Source of the DNA: Pseudomonas fluorescens
Lineage (GTDB): Bacteria; Pseudomonadota; Gammaproteobacteria; Pseudomonadales; Pseudomonadaceae
Length of the DNA stretch: 64,000 nt
Reading direction: 5' to 3'
Assembly (NCBI RefSeq): GCF_902497875.1
Contig: NZ_CABVHY010000020.1
Span: 1 to 64,000, forward strand
The notes beneath the pieces were generated by a model. It was given only the letters and a program-made list of their open reading frames with translations. It had not been told where the DNA came from and made no database searches. This document shows, one piece after another, positions 45,232-54,975 of the stretch (position 1 is its first letter; the number at the start of each line of letters is the position of its first letter). Made by a program: the position numbers and the translations under genes.

Positions 45232-46200
45232 TCATAGCTTCCCGAAGACTTTAAACACCCCAATGACTGCAGGACCGATGGCGACCAGGAAGAAGCTCGG
45301 CCACAGGCAGAAGATTAGTGGGAATACCAGCTTGGTGCCGATTTTCGCCGCCTTTTCTTCTGCCAGCTGCGTACGCCGGTCGCGAAACTCTTCAGCGTAG
45401 ATACGCAGCGTGGCGCCGACGCTGGTGCCGAAGCGAATACTCTGTGCCAGCAAGCTGACCAACCCGCGAATTTCCTCAAGGCCAGTGCGCTCGGCCAGGT
45501 GTTTGAGCGCTTCGGTACTGGGAATGCCTGCGCGAACTTCCGAATTGACCAGGGCCAACTCCAGAGCCAACTCGGGTTGGCTGACTGCCATCTCCTCGGC
45601 CACCCGCTCGATGGCCTGAGGCAAGGCCAGGCCCGATTCGACGCAGACCACCATCAGGTCCAGGGCATCCGGGAAGGCCACGAGCAGCCGGGTCATCCGC
45701 GCCTGCTTGCGCTTGTCGACATAAATGGCCGGCACCAGCCAACCCACAGCGAGTGCCGCAGCCGCCAAGCCGATACCCAGGTACAGAGACAACTCAGGGA
45801 TAAGCGGCAACACCAGTAGCGTCAGGCCCAGCAGTATCAACGGTGACAGCAAGCGCACCGCCCAGTACATCTGCACCGCCGCGGGCGAGCGATACCCCGC
45901 ATGCGTCAGCAGCGTTCGGACGGCCGAGGCCTGCCCCTGCTCACCGGAGGTAAAGCGTTGGCCTACCTGCTCCAGCATCAATTGCAGGTTACTGGGCATC
46001 CCCTGCCCGGGGTTCTGCGTGCCATGACCGCGTTTGATCAGCGCCAGACGGCGCTGCACCGGATCTTGTAACCCCAGCACCAGCAATGCCAGGGTAACCA
46101 CAGCGAGCACCGCGCTAAGACCGATGGCGCCCACGAACAACAGGCGCGCCAAGTCTTCGTTGCCCACCGCACGATTGAGCAGACTCAGTAAATAGTCCAT
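45232..46200 (-). CDS. tadC: Tad pilus inner-membrane protein TadC (type II secretion F domain)
   Basis: A 322-residue inner-membrane protein with N-terminal hydrophobic segments, a cytoplasmic GspF-type domain (FPDALDLMVVCVESGLALPQ near 175-195), and two C-terminal membrane segments. It pairs with TadB to form the platform driven by TadA. Confidence 0.92.
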   Translation of the reverse strand: MDYLLSLLNRAVGNEDLARLLFVGAIGLSAVLAVVTLALLVLGLQDPVQRRLALIKRGHGTQNPGQGMPSNLQLMLEQVGQRFTSGEQGQASAVRTLLTHAGYRSPAAVQMYWAVRLLSPLILLGLTLLVLPLIPELSLYLGIGLAAAALAVGWLVPAIYVDKRKQARMTRLLVAFPDALDLMVVCVESGLALPQAIERVAEEMAVSQPELALELALVNSEVRAGIPSTEALKHLAERTGLEEIRGLVSLLAQSIRFGTSVGATLRIYAEEFRDRRTQLAEEKAAKIGTKLVFPLIFCLWPSFFLVAIGPAVIGVFKVFGKL

Positions 46201-46231
46201 GACCCATACCCCCCTCTACGACTGCCGGCGT

Positions 46232-47218
46232 TCAAACCTGAATCCGGATGATTTTACGTATCCAGAAAATCCCGATCAGCATCGCAACAAAAGCCCCCAT
46301 GACCAGCTTCTGACCCAAGGGCTCCTTGATGAGCAAGGGCAGATAGGTCGGACTCGAGACGACAATCGCCGCCGCCAATACAAAGGGCACGGACACCAGT
46401 ACCCAGCCCGACATGCGTCCCTCGGCCGAGAGGGTCTTGACCTTGCGCTGAAAGCGGAAACGTCCACGAATCAGACTGCTCAGACGCTCCAGCACCTCGG
46501 TCAGGTTGCCACCGCTCTCGCGGTGGATCAGCACCGAGGTCACCAGCATCATCACGGTCATGCTCGGCATGCGTTCCAGCAGGCCGAGCATGGCCCGGCG
46601 CACATCATTGCCATAGTTAATATCCGCGAAGGTCAGGCCGAACTCCTCAGCCACCGGCCCCTGATGCTCCTCGGCCACCAGTTGCAGGGTTTCGTTGAAC
46701 GGGTGCCCGGCCCGCAAGGCCCGGCACATCGCATCCAGGGCATCCGGCAGCCCCTCCTCGAACTTGGCGAAGCGCTTGCCGCGGTCGCGAGATATCTTCA
46801 GCACTGGCAGCCAGAACACTACCAGTGCCACCGGAACTGCGGCCCACCAGAGTTGCGTGAGTATCCACAGCACCACGCCTGCCGCCACCGCCAGGCTCAG
46901 CCCGAGCATAAGCACCCGATAGGCGCGGTAGTCATGCCCGGCTTGCTCGATCATCTGCGCCAGCGCCTCCATGGCCGGTAGCTGTTCCAGGCGGGCCTCC
47001 AGCGGTGACAGCCGGCGCAGGTATTTCTGCCGCAGCACCGTCTGCATGTTCGGTAGATTGCTGGCCCGCTCCAGCACCAGCAGGCGGCTGCGAATACGCT
47101 TGCGTACCTTGCCTGCCTCGCCGAACACCGGCACTACCAGCCCCTGACTGAGGAGGAAGATGGCGGTGAACACCATGCCGAGGAACGCCAGGATCAGTTC
47201 ACTGGGGATCTGACTCAT
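46232..47218 (-). CDS. tadB: Tad pilus inner-membrane protein TadB (type II secretion F domain)
   Basis: A 328-residue inner-membrane protein with an N-terminal membrane helix, a basic cytoplasmic stretch, two central helices near 105-150, and a GspF domain ([20 protein letters not shown], then [16 protein letters not shown]). ATG 47218 overlaps the tadA stop as ATGA, indicating translational coupling. Confidence 0.92.
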   Translation of the reverse strand: MSQIPSELILAFLGMVFTAIFLLSQGLVVPVFGEAGKVRKRIRSRLLVLERASNLPNMQTVLRQKYLRRLSPLEARLEQLPAMEALAQMIEQAGHDYRAYRVLMLGLSLAVAAGVVLWILTQLWWAAVPVALVVFWLPVLKISRDRGKRFAKFEEGLPDALDAMCRALRAGHPFNETLQLVAEEHQGPVAEEFGLTFADINYGNDVRRAMLGLLERMPSMTVMMLVTSVLIHRESGGNLTEVLERLSSLIRGRFRFQRKVKTLSAEGRMSGWVLVSVPFVLAAAIVVSSPTYLPLLIKEPLGQKLVMGAFVAMLIGIFWIRKIIRIQV

Positions 47219-48654
47219 GACTGCGCCTCCATCCATTCCGGCCGGAACAAATTGAGCGGCAGTTCGATTCCGCGCTTGTTCAGAACATCGCGGAAGGCCG
47301 GCACCATACCGGTGGGACGGAACTCGCCCAGTACTTCACCCTTCTCACCCATGCCGCGGCGGACGAACGTGAAGATCTCGGTCATGGTGATGATTTCACC
47401 CTCCATACCATTGATCTCCTGCACACTGGTCAGCCGTCGCGTGCCATCCTCCTGACGTTCCAGCTGGATCACCACCCCGATGGCCGAAGCGATCTGCTGG
47501 CGCAGGGCCTTGATCGGAAAGGTCGCCCCGGTCATCGACACCATGTTCTCGATTCGCCCCAGCGCATCGCGCGCGGTATTGGCGTGGATAGTGGTCAACG
47601 AACCGTCGTGGCCAGTGTTCATCGCCGTCAGCATATCCAGGGCCTCGGCGCCGCGCACTTCACCGATCACGATGCGGTCCGGGCGCATCCGCAGGCTATT
47701 GCGCACCAGTTCGCGCTGGCTCACCTCGCCCCGGCCTTCGATGTTCGCCGGACGGGTTTCCAGGCGCACCACATGGGGTTGCTGCAGCTGCAATTCGGCC
47801 GAGTCTTCGATGGTGACGATCCGCTCGTTATGCGGGATAAAACTGGACAGCACATTGAGCATGGTGGTCTTGCCGCTGCCGGTACCGCCGGAGATCAGCA
47901 CGTTCAGCCGCCCGCGGACGATCGCCTTGAGCACCAGGGCGATGGCCGGTGTCAGCGAGCCCATTTGCACCAGGCTATCGGTGTTGAGCAAATCCACCGC
48001 GAAGCGGCGGATCGACATGCTCGGCCCGTCGATGGCCAGGGGCGGGATGATGGCATTGACCCGCGAACCGTCCTTCAGCCGCGCGTCCACCAGCGGCGAG
48101 GATTCATCGATGCGTCGCCCCAGGCTGGAAACGATACGATCAATAATGTTCAGCAAATGCTGATCGTCACGAAAACGCACATCGGTTCTCTGCAGCTTGC
48201 CGAACCGCTCGACGTACACCGAGGCAAACCCGTTGACCAGAATGTCCGACACACTGTGGTCGGCCAGCAGCGGCTCCAGTGGCCCGAGGCCGAGCACTTC
48301 ATCGGTGATCTGCTTGATGATCAGCTGGCGGCTGGTGGCACTCACCGGCGCCGAATGCTCGTCCAGCAAGCGCAGGCTGAGCTCACGGATCTGCCGCCCC
48401 GCCTCGGCCGGTTCCAGGGAATCGAGCAGCGACAGGTCCATGACCTTGAGCAGTTGCTGATAGATCTTCTCCCGCCACTCGATCTCCATCGGGTTGAGCC
48501 TGGTTCGGGTCTCGTAGACCAGGTCCGGCACGCTGGCTTCCCAGGCCATGGGGGCGTTGGCGCTGTCCTCGCCGTTGATCTGTGCTTGCTCCTGGTCTGC
48601 CGGAATATTCTTGCCGGACTGTTGACGCAGGCGATTGCGGAATTCGCTGAGCAT
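47215..48654 (-). CDS. tadA: Tad pilus ATPase TadA (CpaF family)
   Basis: A 479-residue secretion ATPase with Walker [11 protein letters not shown] at 256-265, an Asp box in [13 protein letters not shown], Walker B in [14 protein letters not shown], and the His box in [17 protein letters not shown]. It powers Flp pilus polymerisation at the cytoplasmic face of the TadBC platform. It lies three bases after tadZ. Confidence 0.96.
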   Translation of the reverse strand: MLSEFRNRLRQQSGKNIPADQEQAQINGEDSANAPMAWEASVPDLVYETRTRLNPMEIEWREKIYQQLLKVMDLSLLDSLEPAEAGRQIRELSLRLLDEHSAPVSATSRQLIIKQITDEVLGLGPLEPLLADHSVSDILVNGFASVYVERFGKLQRTDVRFRDDQHLLNIIDRIVSSLGRRIDESSPLVDARLKDGSRVNAIIPPLAIDGPSMSIRRFAVDLLNTDSLVQMGSLTPAIALVLKAIVRGRLNVLISGGTGSGKTTMLNVLSSFIPHNERIVTIEDSAELQLQQPHVVRLETRPANIEGRGEVSQRELVRNSLRMRPDRIVIGEVRGAEALDMLTAMNTGHDGSLTTIHANTARDALGRIENMVSMTGATFPIKALRQQIASAIGVVIQLERQEDGTRRLTSVQEINGMEGEIITMTEIFTFVRRGMGEKGEVLGEFRPTGMVPAFRDVLNKRGIELPLNLFRPEWMEAQS

Positions 48655-48657
48655 GGC

Positions 48658-49875
48658 TTACCCCCCGAAGAGGCGGCTAAAGGTACGTTTCAGCAAACCC
48701 TGCTCGCTGGCCTCGATCCCGATCAGATCCTGACTCAGCTCGCGCAGGGCGAAGGTGACAGCGGCACGCGGCGCATGGAGCCCCAGTGGTACGCCGGTGT
48801 TCTGGCTTTCACTGACCACCGCATAGTCATTGGGTAGCTTTTGCAGATCCGTGCAGCGCAGTGCCTCGGCAATATCCTTGAGGCTGACCGGCGAGGCCTT
48901 GTTGTAACGGTTGACCACCACCTGCAGGCGATTACCCTGTAGCCCCAGGTCGTCACGCAGGATGCGCGTCAGACGGGTGCCGTCCTTCAAATGGCTGAGA
49001 CTCTGCTGCACCACGATGTAGACCCGGTCGGCCTGCTCCAGGGTGACACCCGTGAGATGGTCGATCTGCCGCGGCAAATCCACCACCACCCAGTCATAGG
49101 TGCTGCGTGCCAGGCGCAACAGGGTTTCCAACTGTTCCAGGCGCACATCCTGTGCCAGGAACAACTCTGCCGCACGCCCACCGAGCACATGCAGGGTCGG
49201 ACTGAAATGGCTGCAAAAGCCGCACAAGGCGACGCTGTCCAACTCCTCGGCCTGGCGCAGAACCTCCACATGGCAGTGCGCGGGCAGCACATCCAGGCAG
49301 TGGGCCACGCTGCCGAACTGCAGGTCCAGATCCAGCAACAGGGTTCTGCCGCCACGGACACTGAGCTGATGGGCCAGATTACAGGCGAGCATGGTGGCGC
49401 CCGAGCCACCCTTGGCGTTCATCACCGCAATCAGCTTGCCACCCGTCACCTGCCCCGCCTGAGCCTCCATCAGGATCCGGCCGAGTGCCATCTGCAGTTC
49501 CTCTGCCGCCACCGGCTCGGGCAGAAAATCCCGGGCTCCCGCCTGCATGGCCAGGCGCATGCCCTTGCGCTCATCCAGGGGGCCACACACCAGCAGGGGT
49601 GGGCGCTCCTGCGCCGGATGCTGCAACAACGCCGCCAGCTCTTCGCGCCACAAGTGGCTGACGCGCAGCAACAGCAAGTCAGGCATCTTTTCCAGCCCAT
49701 ACAATGGATCGGTATGGCCGTTGCTCACCAGGCGTGTGCTCACCTGCAAGTTTGGCAGGCCCTGACTCAATGCTTTCAGATGGTTCAAGGCCTCGGCATC
49801 GCGACTGCTGATCAACAGGTTCAAGCCCTGCTTATGGGTTGAGGCGACAATGGGTGCTTCTCTGGTGCTCAACAT
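48658..49875 (-). CDS. tadZ: Tad pilus localisation protein TadZ (CpaE family) with degenerate P-loop
   Basis: A 405-residue protein with an N-terminal receiver-like domain (about 15-135) and a ParA/MinD-like ATPase domain (about 145-390). The Walker A position reads KGGSGATM at 155-162, so the P-loop Lys of KGGxGKT is Ala160 while the MinD-type signature Lys155 is kept. TadZ proteins position the pilus machine at the pole. Its start overlaps the end of the TadE-like gene. Confidence 0.9.
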   Translation of the reverse strand: MLSTREAPIVASTHKQGLNLLISSRDAEALNHLKALSQGLPNLQVSTRLVSNGHTDPLYGLEKMPDLLLLRVSHLWREELAALLQHPAQERPPLLVCGPLDERKGMRLAMQAGARDFLPEPVAAEELQMALGRILMEAQAGQVTGGKLIAVMNAKGGSGATMLACNLAHQLSVRGGRTLLLDLDLQFGSVAHCLDVLPAHCHVEVLRQAEELDSVALCGFCSHFSPTLHVLGGRAAELFLAQDVRLEQLETLLRLARSTYDWVVVDLPRQIDHLTGVTLEQADRVYIVVQQSLSHLKDGTRLTRILRDDLGLQGNRLQVVVNRYNKASPVSLKDIAEALRCTDLQKLPNDYAVVSESQNTGVPLGLHAPRAAVTFALRELSQDLIGIEASEQGLLKRTFSRLFGG

Positions 49876-50372
49876 GGCGTAATCTCCGGTACTACTCCCG
49901 CTTCGGCGTGACGGCCGAGGCTTTCGCGGGGCAAGGTCGAACTGAACGCCGGCAGGGTGAACACCCCACCGAACCCCGGGATAAGCAGATTGAAATTGAA
50001 GTTGGCCACACTCAACCGGACATAACGGACGGCGCGAAACCCATTAGCCCCAACGGGATCATTAGGGCTGGCCACCACCGCACCGTTCTCGTCCAGATAA
50101 ATCAGGCTCAAATCGGCCGTTTTCAGGTTATTGATCAGGCTGCTCGCACCACTTTCATCGGCTGCATTAAAGATTGCCCGCTGCAAAATGCGCGGTTCGC
50201 TGATGTCACACACCGCCGCGAGGCGAGCGCCACGGCGCACGGTTTCATTCAGTGCATTGACGGTGAAATACAGCCGACCCATTTCCAGCACACCGAACAG
50301 CAGAACGAAAAACAGCAGGCCGACGATGGCGAACTCCACCACATACACCCCACGCATACGCTTGATGTTCAT
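49869..50372 (-). CDS. TadE/TadF-like minor pseudopilin
   Basis: A 167-residue protein with a short basic leader, then a prepilin-like site MRG followed by VYVVEFAIVGLLFFVLLFGV (Glu at +5) forming a membrane helix, and a periplasmic domain. It should be processed by the prepilin peptidase encoded upstream. It starts at ATG 50372, overlapping the preceding TadE stop (TGATG). Confidence 0.88.
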   Translation of the reverse strand: MNIKRMRGVYVVEFAIVGLLFFVLLFGVLEMGRLYFTVNALNETVRRGARLAAVCDISEPRILQRAIFNAADESGASSLINNLKTADLSLIYLDENGAVVASPNDPVGANGFRAVRYVRLSVANFNFNLLIPGFGGVFTLPAFSSTLPRESLGRHAEAGVVPEITPC

Positions 50373-50845
50373 CACAAGGCCCTCATCACGACTGTCGAGG
50401 TCAAGTCGATGCCGAGCGGCACGCTATTGCCATAGAACCCAGGTAACACGCTGCCAATCACCGGCCGGAAGGTGTAAGTGATGCTCACCTGTACATGGCC
50501 GGTACCGGTTATATCCGTGACCGAGACATCGCCGGTGGTCAACCCCGGTACCACTGACGAGGCACCGCTGACGGTGGCAGGCGTGCCATAGACGGCCAGG
50601 TTCCTGGTCCGGGATTGCAGATCGGAGCTCAGCTCGACCTTGCCAAGGGTAGCGTTCCATGCCTCGCCGGCGACGAAACGTCCGGCATCACGGCAGGCCT
50701 GCGTCAGGCTGTTGTACTGGAACAGCAGCCGGCCAAACTCGCCGAGCGCGAACAGCAGCAACAGCAACAGCGGCAGAGCAATGGCCAACTCCACCATCGC
50801 CAGGCCACGTTGGGTCTGCGGCGGCTTGAATCCACGACGTACCAT
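50372..50845 (-). CDS. tadE: TadE family minor pseudopilin
   Basis: A 157-residue protein with the prepilin-like motif QRG followed by LAMVELAIALPLLLLLLFAL (Glu at +5), then a periplasmic domain with FGRLLFQYNSLTQACRDAGR. It is needed for Flp pilus biogenesis in other Tad systems. It lies between the TadG-like gene and the second TadE-like gene. Confidence 0.9.
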   Translation of the reverse strand: MVRRGFKPPQTQRGLAMVELAIALPLLLLLLFALGEFGRLLFQYNSLTQACRDAGRFVAGEAWNATLGKVELSSDLQSRTRNLAVYGTPATVSGASSVVPGLTTGDVSVTDITGTGHVQVSITYTFRPVIGSVLPGFYGNSVPLGIDLTSTVVMRAL

Positions 50846-50853
50846 GTGACCTC

Positions 50854-52185
50854 CTATGAGTCGGTGCTCGGTGTCCGGTTGTTATCGATGTAGGTTTTGT
50901 ACAGCTGAATAATCTGCGGGCCTGTGTCATTCACAGGATTGGGGCCGGGCACGTTGTCGCCCTCGCACTCTTTGACGAACTGGCCGTAGATCTCCGACGC
51001 ACCGCCCTTTTGAGTCATCGGCTGCAGCACGAAGAAGCAGCCGAAGCCGAGCACCGGTATCGAGGACGTCCCGCCGTCCGTGCCACTGCACTTACCGACC
51101 ACGATCTTCAGCATGCGCCGTTCGAACGCACCATTGGCCTGGCAGCCGCTGCCGCCGGCGACACAGGCGGCAGAAGCCTGCACCCAGTCGTTGTAATCGA
51201 ACAAGGCGCTGCTGGAGGTGGAGAGGTTGCCGTTCGTGGAGGTGACCGGCTGATTCTGATATTCGATCCGATTATTTTTGAATTCAAGCGGCTTCGGGTT
51301 GGAAGTGATCACCAGGTCCGGCGGATAGTCCGCGGCTTTGAGGTTGCCTGAATATTCGCCGAAGCGCGTATTCAGGCCCTGAACGGAAGGCCCCACGGTA
51401 TTGCCCGGCTTGGTCTGGACAGTCGAGCCGATGTTGTTGCACTGATGGATCCCGCCAGCCAGCCCTTCTTTGACATCTTTGCCACCGGAACCAAAATCGA
51501 GCAGTTGGAAATTGCCAGGGCCAATCGAGTCATTATTTTTTGCCGCGGTTTTCAACAATTCCGGATCCCCGAAGTGATAACCCCAGATATTCCCGGTGCT
51601 CGGGCTGTACTGAGCGGGGTCGCCGCAGACCATCAGCGGTGCGACATCACAAGGGCTGGTTGGGCTGGGGCCGGCGGTGGCAATGGCTGCCACGGCTTTG
51701 GCCGGGGAGTCACCATTACCTACTGCTTGCAAAATCCCCCAGAAAAAACCGAACAGGGGATAGTTCGACACCGATACTCGTACATAACTCGCATCCGCCG
51801 GCCCCGGGAAGGAGAACGGCCCATAGACGCTGTTGGCCAGTTCCACCGTAGCGAAACCGGCGAGATTGTTGCCGATTGCGCTAGCCAGTTCTTTATTGCC
51901 TGTAGCGCTGGCGTTACGCATCAGGGTATCCCTCGCCGCATCCCGTGCCAGGCTGCCCGCGCCCGCCGCGCCGGACACCTTGCTCAGCGTTTTGGCGCCA
52001 CTCAGGGCCGCCGCATCCACCGCATTTTGCAGACGGGTCTTGTTCACCAGCATATGGCTGCCGTCCAGCGCCAATGCCCCCATCAGTAAAATAGCCGCCA
52101 AGGCAATCACGACCAGCACTATCACCGCACCCCGCTGACGTTTCGGCAACGCGGTGAACGGCCGTTGGATACGGGGTTTCATCAT
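50854..52185 (-). CDS. tadG: TadG-like pilus assembly protein
   Basis: A 443-residue protein with a basic N-terminus and one membrane helix (RGAVIVLVVIALAAILLMGA near 18-37), then the typical LDGSHMLVNKTRLQNAVDAAALSGA. A large periplasmic part contains several Cys pairs. No clear von Willebrand A domain is evident to me. Two adjacent ATGs (52185 and 52182) are possible starts after GAGGGC. Confidence 0.85.
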   Translation of the reverse strand: MMKPRIQRPFTALPKRQRGAVIVLVVIALAAILLMGALALDGSHMLVNKTRLQNAVDAAALSGAKTLSKVSGAAGAGSLARDAARDTLMRNASATGNKELASAIGNNLAGFATVELANSVYGPFSFPGPADASYVRVSVSNYPLFGFFWGILQAVGNGDSPAKAVAAIATAGPSPTSPCDVAPLMVCGDPAQYSPSTGNIWGYHFGDPELLKTAAKNNDSIGPGNFQLLDFGSGGKDVKEGLAGGIHQCNNIGSTVQTKPGNTVGPSVQGLNTRFGEYSGNLKAADYPPDLVITSNPKPLEFKNNRIEYQNQPVTSTNGNLSTSSSALFDYNDWVQASAACVAGGSGCQANGAFERRMLKIVVGKCSGTDGGTSSIPVLGFGCFFVLQPMTQKGGASEIYGQFVKECEGDNVPGPNPVNDTGPQIIQLYKTYIDNNRTPSTDS

Positions 52186-52195
52186 CAAGCCCTCA

Positions 52196-52468
52196 TTATT
52201 TACCGAAATTGATCTGAATCGGCTGGGCGACCTGGGCCGCATTACCGGTCTTGCCGTGGTAGCCGTCCATCACCTTCTCGCTCAAGAAGCCGTCGCTGCC
52301 AGTGAGCGACACTTGCGTACCCGGGTTGGCCGCCCGCTCCTTGTCGGCGATTTGCTGATAGTGGGTCTGGTAGACGCTGTAACCCAGCGGGCCGACCCGT
52401 CCTTCGTCATAAGTCATGCAGCCGGACAGCGGGGCTAGCAGCAGGCAAAGGGGTAATAGAGTTTTCAT
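52196..52468 (-). CDS. Small lipoprotein of the Tad locus
   Basis: A 90-residue protein with a lipobox LSGC (Cys17) and a mature part of about 73 residues. It sits between rcpA and tadG with 10 to 15 base gaps, clearly in the operon. It may be a pilotin-like or secretin-associated lipoprotein, by position only. Confidence 0.8.
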   Translation of the reverse strand: MKTLLPLCLLLAPLSGCMTYDEGRVGPLGYSVYQTHYQQIADKERAANPGTQVSLTGSDGFLSEKVMDGYHGKTGNAAQVAQPIQINFGK

Positions 52469-52483
52469 GGTCGTTGTCTCCGC

Positions 52484-53995
52484 TTAGTTGAGGTCATGGC
52501 CAAAACTGCCTTCGCTAACCCCGAGGCTGACGGGGACCCGACGACCTGGCTCACTGCCCTTGGTTTTGCCGAGCAGATAGAAGTCCAGATCGCTCGGTTC
52601 GACGAATTTCTCGGTGGGCAGGCGCACGTTACGGGCGTCCACCGGTTTGGCCAGGTGAGGCGTCACCAGGATCACCAGTTCGGTTTCACCATTGATGAAC
52701 TGCTGGCTGCGGAACAGATTCCCCAGCACCGGGATATCACCCAGGCCCGGGAAACGGCTGACGAAATCACGGGTGTTTTCACTGATCAAACCAGCGATGG
52801 CAATAGTCTGGCCATTGCCCAGTTCAACAGTGGACTGGGCGCTACGCTTGGTCAGCGAGGGAATGACCTGGGTGACCCCATTTCCCAGAACGCTGTTCAG
52901 GCCGGTATCCAGCACCAGCGAGTTGACATTCGAGAGCTCACTCACCGAGACATTCAGGTTAAGGTTGATGCGCCCGGAATCGAGCACCACCGGCAGGAAC
53001 TTCACCCCGACCCCGAACTCCTTGTACTCGATGGTGATGCCGTCATCCTCGGTAATCGGCACCGGGAACTCACCACCGGAAATGAATTCTGCCTGCTGCC
53101 CGCTAAGGGTGGTCAGGGTCGGCTCCGCCAACACCTTGGCCGAGCCATTATCCTTGGACGCCTCCAGCACCACGTTGAAGAGGAAGTCACTTGAAAGAAA
53201 CTGGGCGAAGATGCCCTTGCCACCGCCGACCAGCGAGCCGGGTGGCAGAACCACGCCACCACCGGGGCTCAGGCCCAAGCCCTGGCCACCGTTGAAACCG
53301 CCGCCGGACCAGGGCGAGCCGAACCCCAGGGCGTTAAAGCGCACATCGAGAGTCTTGACCAGGCTGCGCTGCATCTCGGCCACCTTGACCTCCAGCATCA
53401 CTTGCTGGCTGCCACCGATGCTCAGCAGGTTGATCACATCCAGCGTCTGGGTCGGCGCCGCCACCGCTGCCGCCCCTTCGCCTTGCACCACGCTCGAGGT
53501 TTGTGCGGTATAGGTCTTGGCCAGCTTTACCGCACTGTCCATGGCCGCTGCGCTGGAGACCTGGCCCCGCAGCACCAGAGCACCCTGGGCGCTGAACACC
53601 TCGATGTTCTCGTTGGGCAGCAATTGATGCAGCCGGCTCTTGAGGCCATCGATGTCATGCACCACTTCAAGATCCAGGGTCTCAATCAGACGGTTGCTAC
53701 TATCCCACAGCAGCACATTGGTGCTGCCCAGAGAACGACCGAGCAGGTAGAGCTGAGTTGGGCTGGAGATAAGGATGTCGGCGATTTCCGGGTTGCCGAC
53801 CGAGACTTTCTTCACCGGTGAGCGCGTACTGATCACCCGCGACTTATAGATCGGCACCTGGACGTTGCTGGCATTCGTCCCAGGCATGGACCTCACATCC
53901 GAAAACCGCTCGGCTGCCTGCGCCGCGGCCAGCAACAACAACGATGCGCCCAACGTGTACAGCGCGTATGCCCCAAGCCTCTGGAAGATAGCCAT
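52484..53995 (-). CDS. rcpA: Tad outer-membrane secretin RcpA (CpaC family)
   Basis: A 503-residue secretin with a signal peptide (to about QAA, residue 27), an N-terminal BON/N-domain region with KSRVISTRSPVKKVSVGNPE, and the C-terminal GspD-type barrel from about 260 to 460. In the barrel, the segment VPITEDDGITIEYKEFGVGV is visible. It forms the outer-membrane pore for the Flp pilus. Confidence 0.94.
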   Translation of the reverse strand: MAIFQRLGAYALYTLGASLLLLAAAQAAERFSDVRSMPGTNASNVQVPIYKSRVISTRSPVKKVSVGNPEIADILISSPTQLYLLGRSLGSTNVLLWDSSNRLIETLDLEVVHDIDGLKSRLHQLLPNENIEVFSAQGALVLRGQVSSAAAMDSAVKLAKTYTAQTSSVVQGEGAAAVAAPTQTLDVINLLSIGGSQQVMLEVKVAEMQRSLVKTLDVRFNALGFGSPWSGGGFNGGQGLGLSPGGGVVLPPGSLVGGGKGIFAQFLSSDFLFNVVLEASKDNGSAKVLAEPTLTTLSGQQAEFISGGEFPVPITEDDGITIEYKEFGVGVKFLPVVLDSGRINLNLNVSVSELSNVNSLVLDTGLNSVLGNGVTQVIPSLTKRSAQSTVELGNGQTIAIAGLISENTRDFVSRFPGLGDIPVLGNLFRSQQFINGETELVILVTPHLAKPVDARNVRLPTEKFVEPSDLDFYLLGKTKGSEPGRRVPVSLGVSEGSFGHDLN

Positions 53996-54144
53996 GTCGT
54001 ACTCCTTTGATTGTTATGTCGCTTGCCTGCTAATCGTCTGTAGGGAGTTATTCGCCCGTCAGTACGATGCATCGTCCTGCCCCCAAACTCTGCGAAGCCC
54101 CGCAAGGCCGCGCGCAGCGCAATGCCGAAATTGCGCCGGATAAC

Positions 54145-54963
54145 TTAAAACCGGGTGTTCACCACATCGATCTTGGTGCCGCGAATCAGGGTGACGCTGC
54201 TGTTGCCACCGCTACGACGTACCACCGGTTTGGCAACAGGTGGCGCAGCCTTGGCCAAAGCAACCGGCGCAACCGCCGCAACCGGCTCGGCGATCAGCGG
54301 TTTTTTCTGGTTATCCAGCGGATTTCGCAGGGCCAGTTGCAACTTCCCATCGGTCATTGCCTTGACCAGGGTTTCCGCCTGTTTCGGACTCATCTCCAGG
54401 GTCACCGCGCGCACAACCACTGGCTGGGTCTTGTCAGTGCTGGCAGTCTGGTCCACCGCCAGTACCCGCAAATCCTCGAGAATGGTTTTGGCCTCGGCAT
54501 TACTGTTGTTGCCATTCGCCTGTTTGGTGGCCAGCACGTCGACCCGATTACCCGGTAACAGGAACCCCCCCACGCCGACCACATCGTCGACTCGCACCGA
54601 TATGGCACGTTTGTTAGGCTCGATCAGCGAGGCCAGGGTGCTGCCACCGAGGTGCTCGGCCAGGCGCGCGCCGCGCAGGATGTCGCCCTGTAGCATGGAG
54701 AACGTGGCGATCTTGCCCACCACTTTATCGGTGGCATCGAAGGCATCCTCCGGCACCGTGCCCTTGGGCATGCGTACCAGCATGACTTGCTGGGCCTCGA
54801 CCATCTGCCCGAAAGAAATCTCCACCGTGGCCACCACCACGTTCTGCAGGTTGTCCTCGGGGCTGGCATTGAGCCGTGCGCTCAACCAGTTGTTGGCCAT
54901 GAATGCGGCGCCCAGGCCCAGGATCAGGGACAGGGCAATCAGGGTGAGCGTACGAGAACTCAT
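54145..54963 (-). CDS. rcpC: Tad pilus assembly protein RcpC (CpaB family)
   Basis: A 272-residue protein with an N-terminal membrane anchor, an SAF/antifreeze-like domain (about 40-110), and a C-terminal region ending FLLPGNRVDVLATKQ... and a basic tail. It links the inner-membrane platform to the secretin. A 149-base gap separates it from rcpA downstream. Confidence 0.92.
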   Translation of the reverse strand: MSSRTLTLIALSLILGLGAAFMANNWLSARLNASPEDNLQNVVVATVEISFGQMVEAQQVMLVRMPKGTVPEDAFDATDKVVGKIATFSMLQGDILRGARLAEHLGGSTLASLIEPNKRAISVRVDDVVGVGGFLLPGNRVDVLATKQANGNNSNAEAKTILEDLRVLAVDQTASTDKTQPVVVRAVTLEMSPKQAETLVKAMTDGKLQLALRNPLDNQKKPLIAEPVAAVAPVALAKAAPPVAKPVVRRSGGNSSVTLIRGTKIDVVNTRF

Positions 54964-54975
54964 GTCTGTATCTCC

